A stretch of DNA of 64,000 nt, from the NCBI RefSeq assembly GCF_900155935.1, contig NZ_FTLW01000002.1, positions 248,001 to 312,000 on the forward strand, read 5' to 3'. The translations under genes and the position numbers were made by a program. The DNA is from Solilutibacter tolerans. GTDB taxonomy: Bacteria; Pseudomonadota; Gammaproteobacteria; Xanthomonadales; Xanthomonadaceae. The notes under the pieces were generated by a model. That model made no database searches. It was not told the origin of the DNA and worked only from the letters and a program-made list of their open reading frames with translations. This document shows positions 8,104 through 16,800 of the stretch, one piece after another. Positions within the stretch are counted from its first letter, which is position 1; every line of letters starts with the position of its first letter.

Positions 8104-10035
8104 CTAGGGTACGTCGCACTGAATCCGGAAACTCAAGGTGCTCCCGGAGGCCATCGATGGGATGCTGACGCCCGCGCCACTGAGGTTGGCGTAAGTCAGT
8201 GCGCTCGTCGCCGGTGGTATGACTGTGCCGGTCGTCTGCAACGATCCAGCCACGTAGGCGCAATTCTGCAGGCCCGTCGCTGTATCGGTGAGCATCGCAT
8301 CGACTGCGGTCATTGGGCCATCGTTGTGCACCGTGATCGTGTAGGTGGTGGTTGCCCCCTGGGTCACCGTGTCTGATGTCTGGTCGACCTCGCCATTGAT
8401 GCCCGGCGTATTGCTCTTGGTGATCCACAGGTCGGATTTGCACGTCCGCCCCACATGGGTACCCACCGTATCGCCACTCGCTGGAATCAACTGATTGATG
8501 CCCGCATTGCCTGCTGCAGCACCGTGTGCGGCACCACCGGGCTGGCCTTGCACGGTATTGGTGAGTCCATTGGCGCCACCCGCGACGACGGACACCGCCG
8601 GCCCGCTTCTGATCACCACGCCGCCGCCGCCACCACCGCCATTCCCATGCGCGGAATCGCCATTCACCCATGCGTCGCCACCGCGTCCACCGCTGACATC
8701 GACCGAAGGCGAACCACTCCATGTCGTGGCCACCATCACCACACTCCCGCCAGCCCCACCGCCGCCGGTACCATCATTCGATGGGTTGTCCGGGGCACGG
8801 GCACCGCGTGCGCTGACCACGCCCGAACCGGCCAAGGTCCCGGCACGAACCATCACGATGCCGCCACCCGCCGCGCCCGCCGATGCCCCGGGGCTGCTGT
8901 TGGTGTTGTTGTCGCCTGCGCCACCGCCACCGCCGAGCACGAGGCGTCCGATCGCAGGCGCAAGAAATGCACTACCGCCAAAGCCCCATTTTTTCTCGGG
9001 GAGGTTGCTGTACGTGCTGTTGATGCCTGCATAGCCGCCACTGCGCCAACCGGCTGCACCGCGCCCGCCGGCACCACCGTTGCCGCCGCCGCCGCCGCCG
9101 CCATTGTCGCTCGTTGCATTCCAGAAGGCACCGCCACCGCCGGCCGTACCCGGGGCGCCGCGTGCGAAGTCGCCCGTGCTGGCCGTACCATTCGGATAGC
9201 CGCCCCAGCCCGTCCCGAGATCGGTGATGGTGGCCGCCAGCCCGGAGCTGACATCGCGCTTCTCGCTCACGTAGCGCGGCGTCCCTGCGATGCCCTCCCC
9301 TTTCGTGGCGTGAACCAGGTCGCTGCTGGAGATGAAGCGCTCCTGCTGATCGACCTGGCTGCGCGACCGACCACCACCACCGCGGAAGCCCATCCCGTCC
9401 ACGTTGATGCCGCCTGAGAGGGTCAAGGTATTCGCCACGTCGAGCACGACGATGCCGCCACTACGCCCGTTCCACGGCGCGGCAGTCACCGTGCCGGCAA
9501 CCGTCGCCGTCAAGTACTGCGGCACGCGCACGACCTGCATGCTGCGACGGCCGGTGGTCGCGGTCGCGGCGGCCTGGACATAGCCGTTGACCAACGGCGA
9601 CCCGGCCAGGTCCAACGAGCTGGACGTGGTGGCGGCACCGGCACGCACGAATTCATGCCTGCCGGCCACGCAGGTGCCCGGATCGGTATAGCCGTTGGCC
9701 GGCTCGCCGGCCACGCCATCGCCGTATGAGGTGCTGTTGCTGGAATTGATGTTGGCACATTGCATCTGGATGACCAGCGCCAGATCGCCCGGCTGCATGA
9801 TCGCCGCCGCGCCCTGCTGGCTGCCGGCATCCAGCGCGATGCTGCTGCTGCTCGGCCCGTAGCTTCCGGCCTGCACTGCGTAGTAAGTGTTGACCGTACC
9901 GGAAATCGTCGCGTTGCCGGCGCTTCCTGGCAGCGCGCAGACTTGGGCCGCATGGACCGGAAGTCCCGCGACGGCACAGGCGCAAGCCAGCACCGACGCA
10001 ATCCGCGTGCCACGCACGGGCTTGATGGACTTCAT
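8104..10035 (-). CDS. glycine-rich secreted protein with C-terminal DUF11 module
   Basis: 643 residues from the ATG at 10035 (GGAG 6 nt upstream). A signal peptide ends near VHAAQ. About residues 150-530 are exceptionally rich in Gly, Ala, Ser and Asn, with many runs such as GGGGGGGNGGAGGRG and GGGGAGGSVVMV. This pattern is typical of parallel beta-helix or glycine-rich surface proteins. Residues ~535-643 are a DUF11 module closely similar to the C-terminus of the next gene's product and ending CDVP. The gene starts 64 bp after the beta-barrel gene. No enzymatic motif is visible. It is probably exported to the surface; the mechanism is unknown. Confidence 0.7.
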   Translation of the reverse strand: MKSIKPVRGTRIASVLACACAVAGLPVHAAQVCALPGSAGNATISGTVNTYYAVQAGSYGPSSSSIALDAGSQQGAAAIMQPGDLALVIQMQCANINSSNSTSYGDGVAGEPANGYTDPGTCVAGRHEFVRAGAATTSSSLDLAGSPLVNGYVQAAATATTGRRSMQVVRVPQYLTATVAGTVTAAPWNGRSGGIVVLDVANTLTLSGGINVDGMGFRGGGGRSRSQVDQQERFISSSDLVHATKGEGIAGTPRYVSEKRDVSSGLAATITDLGTGWGGYPNGTASTGDFARGAPGTAGGGGAFWNATSDNGGGGGGGNGGAGGRGAAGWRSGGYAGINSTYSNLPEKKWGFGGSAFLAPAIGRLVLGGGGGAGDNNTNSSPGASAGAAGGGIVMVRAGTLAGSGVVSARGARAPDNPSNDGTGGGGAGGSVVMVATTWSGSPSVDVSGGRGGDAWVNGDSAHGNGGGGGGGVVIRSGPAVSVVAGGANGLTNTVQGQPGGAAHGAAAGNAGINQLIPASGDTVGTHVGRTCKSDLWITKSNTPGINGEVDQTSDTVTQGATTTYTITVHNDGPMTAVDAMLTDTATGLQNCAYVAGSLQTTGTVIPPATSALTYANLSGAGVSIPSMASGSTLSFRIQCDVP

Positions 10036-10099
10036 GTGCGACTCCGCGGCATGCGTGCGGCGATGGCTGGGTTGAGGATGCATGGCCTGTTTCTCGTTC

Positions 10100-13000
10100 T
10101 CAGTATCGTCCCACCACGTTCAGGAACCAACCCTTGTGGTCGTAATCGAAGTTGGTCAGGTTGTCACTGAAATCGGTGAAGTTGTAGCCCACACCAACGC
10201 GGAAGTTCTTGGTGATGTCGCGGTCCACGCCGAGCAGTGCACCCTTGCGAACGCCGCCATCGTCGACCTTCAGCCAGCGATACTCGCCCAGGAAGTTCCA
10301 GTTGGTGTTGCCGAGCGCATATCGCGTCTGGAAGGCAGCAAAGCTGGCGCCCGAGTCCAGCCACTGGCCCGTCAAACGCCCCATGCGCACCTCGCCATCA
10401 CGGCGTGCGAGCTTGGCCGCGAACTCCCAATGGGGATTCGGGTGGTAAACACCTTCGGCCGAAAGGATCTGGCTACGCTGATCGTAGTAGGCAACGTTGT
10501 CGCCCACCTGCGGCAGCGATGACACGTCGTACAGATACGTGTATTTGCCGAACAAGGCGTATTTGGTGCTGTTCCACGGGCGCCAGGCGAAGCCGACATT
10601 GCCTTCGACGAACTTGGCACCGGCCAATGCATCCAACTCATCCTGCGTATCGGAATAGTTGAAGCGCGCCGCCCAGCGCCAGCTTTCACTCGCCTTCCAG
10701 CTCAGCCAATTGGTGGTGACCCACTGCTCGCGCTGTTCCAGACCGGTGTCCTTGCGGTACTCCAGCTTGCTTTGCCACTGCGTGGATTCCGACGTGCGGC
10801 CACCGTTGACGCTGACCGCGCGGCGATTGACCTGGCCAAGCTCACGATCCAACTCGGCGGACTGCAAGGTAAAGCCGGCGTTCCATCCCATGGACGGATA
10901 GAAATCCATGCCGAAGGTGTGGGCCAAACCGGATTCATTCGGCGCCTTCAGGAACTGGCTCTCGTTGAACAGATTGACCTGGTTGGACAAACGCCAGCGC
11001 TGGCCCAGCGTCCAGCCAGGATTGGCGCCGCTATTGAAAAGCGGATCACGCGCCGTGGTGTCGGTCGAGTAGGTATAGCTGCCGTAGAAGCTATGGTCCG
11101 GGCTGACGCGCCATTCGCCATTCACTTGCGCGGCGTTGCCGCGATCACCTGCAGTGACTTCAGCACCCAACGTGGACAGATTGGCGAAGTTGTACTTCGC
11201 ACCCGCCGTCACCGCATTGTTCTTTTCGTACTGCCCACCGTCATCATCCAGCGTGAACTGAGCGATGCCGTAGACATCAAGCGCTGTACCGATGCGTTGC
11301 AGATAGCGCGCCGCGAGCAAGGTGCCGCTCGCTTCGCCACCCAGACGCGACTCCTCAACGCGGCGCAATTCCGCGCTCAGGGTCGCATCGTCATTGATGC
11401 GCCAATCAGCGGTTACCTGGGCCTGTGATAGCGATTCGGCACCGCGGTCCGCGCGGCTGACACGCGCATAGATGCGCAGCGCTTCACTGACATCACCCAG
11501 GATTTCGGCACCACGTTCTTCGATGTCTGCCCCGGTGTCGTAACGTGCCACAGAGAAGCCGGCATCGACCTGGCGCCACCAGGCACCCGCGCTCCATTCG
11601 CGCTGGGTCCAACCCAGCTCCTTGAAGTTGGCGCGAGCCTCTACCGCACTAGCCGTGCCTTCGCCGCCCGGCTGGAACGGATTGGTGCGGGTAAAGCTGA
11701 GGCCACCGTTATCCGAGAAGAACACCGGCGCACTGGTCGCACGACTCTTGGCCTGCTCCAGTTTCAGGTACGTGCCGCGACCCGCCTGCAAGGTCAGATC
11801 CGCACCCATCAAGCGATAGTTGTCACCGCCGCTATTGTCTTCGACATAGGTCGCGCCGACGCCGACGTGATCACCAAACCAGTGCTTGCCGCGCACGCCC
11901 GCCGCGACTTCATCACTATGGAAACCGGTCGGCACGTATTCGTAGTCCACCAACAGGAGTTGGCTGTAGCCATCCAATGGGTCATCACGGGTCAGCGTGC
12001 GAATGTTCTCGCGCGTCACCTGTGCAAGCGGACGGGTGAGGATGAGGCGGCCTTGGTATTCGTCGATTTCGTAATCCACACCACGCACCAACTCGATGCG
12101 ATTCTCGACACGGCCGGTCAGGCCATCACGCACTTCCAAGGTGACTTTGTCGGAGCCCGGCAGCACATCGGTGTGCTTGAGGTAATAGAGCGATCCGCCG
12201 GTGCCAATGAATTCGCTATGGCCCGGCGCACTTTGCGTTTGCGAGCCAAACGCGCGCACGAACGTGCCCGGCTCGGCGTATTCGGTGGTGCGTGTCGAGC
12301 GCCAAGTGAACGCGGCGCCATACAGCGAGCGAGCGTACTGGGCGAACTCGGTGCCAGTAAGGCCGGTGTTGTAGTTGCCCCACAGTGCCTGGTTCTGATC
12401 CCAGTCCACGCGCAAATAGAACTTGCCCATGGTGTCGACATCGCGATACAGGGTGGAGTCATCGCCGTACACCGGGTAGTAACGATCCGGATCGAGGCGA
12501 CGGAATACATCCTGCGGATAGGCTTGCCAGAAATCACTGAACAAACGACTGATTTCGCGCTCTTCGGTGTCGGCTTGCGCGGTAATCAGGTATTTGCCCT
12601 TGGCCTTGCCCTTCGCATAGAAAGCAAGACGGCCTTCGGTCAGGCTGTCCTTGTCGAAGCGGCCGTCCGGGTTCTGCGGCCCAACCGCACCTGACGCGGA
12701 GTTGTTCGAGTAGGTCAGATCGGCCAATGCGACGGCGAAGAAATAACGCCCGGTGACATCGACATCGATACGACGTTGAATCTCCCCAGTCTTCGCATTG
12801 GGGCCGCCCACCTGCACATCGAATGCATGCTGTCCGACCGGCACCAAGTATTCGACAACGAATTTGCGTTCGAGATCGACCGGGATGCTCTGCCCATTGA
12901 TGGTCAGGAACGCGTTCTCGGGGATGTTGCGTCCCTGCAAGCGAACGCGCGATCCATACACCGGAATGTTCTGGCGATTGAGGCTGTTTTGACCAAAGCT

Positions 13001-13822
13001 GCTCTCGACCTGGCGCATGCGCTCGGCGGCTTCCGCCGTCAGCGAACCGTAGCGGCTGCTGTCGAGGGTGTTCTGCAGGCGCTGGTTGGTAGCTTCGACT
13101 TCCTCCGGACGCAGCAATTGCATGCGCTGCGGGAAGGTTTCGTCATAGATTTTTTCATCTGCCCACGCACGGACGACGTAGACCAACTCATCGCCCACAC
13201 GCAGGCTACTGGCATTGGCTAGCTGGCCATCCCACTCGGCCTCCATCACCGTGCCCATTTGCAGAGGAATGGTGGCAAGCGGCGTGACCAGGTCGACATC
13301 GCGCGCATCGAACACCAACACATCGGCGCGCTTGATGAAGGCACCGTAGTTGCTGTAGCCGTAGAACTTCACCGGCTTGGTAATGCGCGAGCCATCGAAG
13401 GACAACATGCTGCTGGCCGACATCGACATCTCGGGGCGGCCCAGGTCAGGGTCTTCCGTCGCCCAGATCACACCGCCATCGGGCAGCTGCACCGACCATT
13501 TGCCGATCGCGACGGCTTGCCCGGGCTGAAGCTCTTCGCGCCACTTGCTGTCGACTTTTTCCGCTTGGATGGTCACACGTCGATCAGGGGCCAGTGTCTT
13601 CGCGTCCGAGTTCTCGCTCGCATTCTTGACCGCAGGTTCCTGCTCACCATGCGAGTTCAAGCTAAACAACACGCCTTCATCAGAGGTGCAGCCATCCTCA
13701 TCGCACTGCGTTTCGTCTTGCGCATCGGTCGCGGTCGCCGGGGCAGCCTCTTGTGCCACCACAGCGCCCGACATCCCATACAGCGCATAGAGCAACGCGA
13801 CTTGTAGTGCCCGCTTCTTCAT
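10100..13822 (-). CDS. large outer-membrane beta-barrel protein (1240 aa)
   Basis: The signal peptide MKKRALQVALLYALYGMSGA ends near VVAQE. An acidic linker follows (QDETQCDEDGCTSDEG), then a periplasmic region of about 330 residues including an Ig-like segment (YGSRVRLQGRNIPENAFLTI). From about residue 370 to the C-terminus there are alternating aromatic/hydrophobic beta strands with acidic turns, and the chain ends on ...NVVGRY, as expected for a BAM-inserted barrel. There is no TonB box or plug motif I can recognise, so a TonB-dependent receptor is not supported. The ATG overlaps the stop of the giant repeat gene (ATGA), implying translational coupling. A role as anchor or exporter for the other operon products is an inference. 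Confidence 0.72.
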   Translation of the reverse strand: MKKRALQVALLYALYGMSGAVVAQEAAPATATDAQDETQCDEDGCTSDEGVLFSLNSHGEQEPAVKNASENSDAKTLAPDRRVTIQAEKVDSKWREELQPGQAVAIGKWSVQLPDGGVIWATEDPDLGRPEMSMSASSMLSFDGSRITKPVKFYGYSNYGAFIKRADVLVFDARDVDLVTPLATIPLQMGTVMEAEWDGQLANASSLRVGDELVYVVRAWADEKIYDETFPQRMQLLRPEEVEATNQRLQNTLDSSRYGSLTAEAAERMRQVESSFGQNSLNRQNIPVYGSRVRLQGRNIPENAFLTINGQSIPVDLERKFVVEYLVPVGQHAFDVQVGGPNAKTGEIQRRIDVDVTGRYFFAVALADLTYSNNSASGAVGPQNPDGRFDKDSLTEGRLAFYAKGKAKGKYLITAQADTEEREISRLFSDFWQAYPQDVFRRLDPDRYYPVYGDDSTLYRDVDTMGKFYLRVDWDQNQALWGNYNTGLTGTEFAQYARSLYGAAFTWRSTRTTEYAEPGTFVRAFGSQTQSAPGHSEFIGTGGSLYYLKHTDVLPGSDKVTLEVRDGLTGRVENRIELVRGVDYEIDEYQGRLILTRPLAQVTRENIRTLTRDDPLDGYSQLLLVDYEYVPTGFHSDEVAAGVRGKHWFGDHVGVGATYVEDNSGGDNYRLMGADLTLQAGRGTYLKLEQAKSRATSAPVFFSDNGGLSFTRTNPFQPGGEGTASAVEARANFKELGWTQREWSAGAWWRQVDAGFSVARYDTGADIEERGAEILGDVSEALRIYARVSRADRGAESLSQAQVTADWRINDDATLSAELRRVEESRLGGEASGTLLAARYLQRIGTALDVYGIAQFTLDDDGGQYEKNNAVTAGAKYNFANLSTLGAEVTAGDRGNAAQVNGEWRVSPDHSFYGSYTYSTDTTARDPLFNSGANPGWTLGQRWRLSNQVNLFNESQFLKAPNESGLAHTFGMDFYPSMGWNAGFTLQSAELDRELGQVNRRAVSVNGGRTSESTQWQSKLEYRKDTGLEQREQWVTTNWLSWKASESWRWAARFNYSDTQDELDALAGAKFVEGNVGFAWRPWNSTKYALFGKYTYLYDVSSLPQVGDNVAYYDQRSQILSAEGVYHPNPHWEFAAKLARRDGEVRMGRLTGQWLDSGASFAAFQTRYALGNTNWNFLGEYRWLKVDDGGVRKGALLGVDRDITKNFRVGVGYNFTDFSDNLTNFDYDHKGWFLNVVGRY

Positions 13823-16800
13823 GGCTGGCCCTCCTTGCCCTGCACATAATCGACCCGGACCTTGTCACGGACCTGCGCAGGCATCTGCGAGGTGATCGCT
13901 TCATAGACCGCTTGTGTGCGACGCAGGCCCAAGGCCATGTTGTATTCATCGCTGGCTCGCGGATCGGCATGACCGACCAGCGACACCTGCTTGCTTTCGA
14001 TTTCCATCAGGTACTCGGCAATTTTCTTGATCAGCGGCTGGAACTGCGGCTTGATCTCGGCGCGATTCGTGTCGAACAGAACCGTGCCCAGCATCGGCCA
14101 ATCCAGCAGTCCGACCACCGTACTTGAAGGGTCTTGTGGATTGGTCCGCAGGCTCACCTTCAAGTTAGCTTGCGTTTCGGGGCGCACCTTATCCAGCAAG
14201 GCACGCCGCACAGCCACCGCGCGGTCGAACGCAAGCAGCTCGGTGTCGCCTTGCGCCGCGATGATCACTTCCATGCCTTGGTTGCGGTCCGCTGCCCGGG
14301 CCATCTCTTCGATGGCCGGGGCGTAGCGGTCACGGACTTCGGCGCTGCCCGGCTCGAACAGCACCTCGCCAAGGTTCATCTCGACATCCTCGCGGCTGCC
14401 ACCGATCGCCTCGTCCTCCGGCAACTTGATGCCGAAGTCGAAGCGCACCGGCAGACCCGGGGTGATCCGACGTACCTGCGGGTTGTCGGTGGTGAACACC
14501 GAGCCCGGCGGCAGCGTGGCCGGATCCACCTTCAGGATGAAGTTGCGACCACGCTCAGTCGGGCCACCATCGATGCCAGCGACGTGGTAGCGACCGAACT
14601 GATCGGTCTCGATCAGCAAGCCTTCCACCGACGCGATGCGCACGCCCGGGATGCCGCGCTCATCGATACCCGCATTGCGGACGATGTAGTCGACCTGATA
14701 GCCGCCTGCCACCTGCGCCACCTTGCGCTCGACCTCGAGCTGGACGGCATTCAGGCCCTTGGCCGCTTCACCTGACTTCTCGACCGTGGTTTCACCTGCC
14801 GCGTTCATGCGGACGGTATAGCCCTGCGCGTTGGTCAGGACGAAGTCGTTGGTGAAGTCGAGACTCGACAAGGTCTGGCGGATCACGATCGCGTGGTTCG
14901 CCTTCGGATCAGCCACCGATTGACGTGCGCTGATGTCGCCCAACGCGATGCCATGCAGCAGCGGCGAGCTGGCATCGGCCTCCGGCTGCGGACCATTGCC
15001 GCGATCCACCGTGGTCGAGTTGGCCACGTAAGCCGACGGTGCGAATCCACCCTGCACCTTCAAGCTGCTGGCTGCGGCGCTGTCCTGCCAGCCATCGCCA
15101 TCGCGATCACCGAACACGGTGCCGATGATCAGGCTGTCATCCATCAGCGGATCGCCAACAACATGCACTTCCGCGCTGGCGACGTTGGACGAATCCACGC
15201 CGTTATCGACCATCTTGGCCTGGTTCACATGCGCACCCGGACGCACGCCTGCGCCGACTCGCATGATGTACACCACGGTCGCACGGCCACCAATCGCGAT
15301 GTCGATGTTGTCCACCGACAGCGGATTCTTGCCCACCAGGCGACCCGCACCATCGGCATCAGCCACCGTCAACGACCCGTCGACGTAACTGAAGCCTGCA
15401 GGCGGCGTGTCGATCACGGTGGCATCGGCCACACGGTTCTGACCCATGTTTTCGATGACCAGCGTGTAGCGGACCAGGTCGCCTACCTTCACGTCACGCG
15501 GCGTCGCGGTCTTGGTAACCCGCATCGAGCTGACTTCGCCGGTCACCGTGATCACCACGCGAGAGAACGCGCAGTTCGTCGGGTTGGCCCGTTCGCAGAA
15601 CTGGTAGCCGATCTGGTAGCTGCCTTCCGGCGTACCTGGGGCAACGGTCACTGTGCCCGTTGCCGGATCCAACACCACGCCATCATCCGAGGACGGACTG
15701 GTCACCGTGATCACGACCTGGCCCAGCGTGACCGTCTGGCCACCCAAGGTGTCGTTGACCAGGATATTCGGCACCGCCACGCCTCCATCAACGACCGTCA
15801 CGCTGCCCTGATCCGGATTGGCTACGGCCGGCGCCATGGTCACGGTTACCGTGACGGTAGCCGTGTCGCAGTTCGTCGGATTCAGCACTTCGCAGATCTG
15901 GTAGGTCAGCGTGTAGCTGCCGGCCGGCGTGCCCGGGGCGACATTCACCGCGCCGGTAGTCGGATCCAGCGTCACGTTCGGGTTCGTCGTACTGACCTGG
16001 GTCAGAGTGACGTCCTCCAGCGTGACCGGCTGGCCGTTGAGCGTGTCGTTAACCAACACGTTCGGCACAGCCACACCACCCGTGCTCGGGATGGATGCCG
16101 TGTCGTTGACTGCGTCGACCACCGAAGCACCCACGATCACCGTGGCCGTCGCCGTTGCGCAATGCGTCGGGTTGGCCTTGTCGCAGACTTGGTAGGTGAT
16201 CGGGTACGTGCCTGCCGGAGTACCCGGCGGCACCACGACATTGCCCGTGGTGACGTCGATGCTCGGGACCGGTGCACCCGGTGTCAACGGATCCGCCGGA
16301 TCCGTCACGCTCAGGTTCACTGTATCCACGGTCATCGGCTGGCCGTTGATGGTGTCGTTGGTCAGCACGTTGCCGGCATTCGGATTGCCCACCGCGCCAT
16401 TGATCGGGCCCATCGTGTCCGGCGTCGCCGCCAAGACCGCGTTGGCCACCGTCACCGTCACTACCGCCGTGTCACACACCGGCGTCGGGGTCGAGGTGTC
16501 GCACACCTGGTAGGTGTACGTCGTCGTGCCCGAGAAGCCAGGCGTCGGCGTGAACGTGATCGTGCCGTCCGCGTTCACCGTCGTCGTGCCGTTCGGCGAA
16601 GCCGTCGTCACCGTCACCGAGGTCGGATCCAGCGGGGCCCCCGTGCTGCTGTCATTCGCCAGCACGTTCGTGGTCACAGGCGTGTTCTGCGGCGTCGATG
16701 CCGCATCGTCCGTCACCGTCAGCGTGTTCGCGCCCACCGTCACCGTCACCACCGCCGTGTCACACACCGGCGTCGGGGTCGAGGTGTCGCACACCTGGTA

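Noticed and set aside
10100-13822. TonB-dependent receptor
   Set aside because: No TonB box or plug domain could be seen; a general beta-barrel call is safer.
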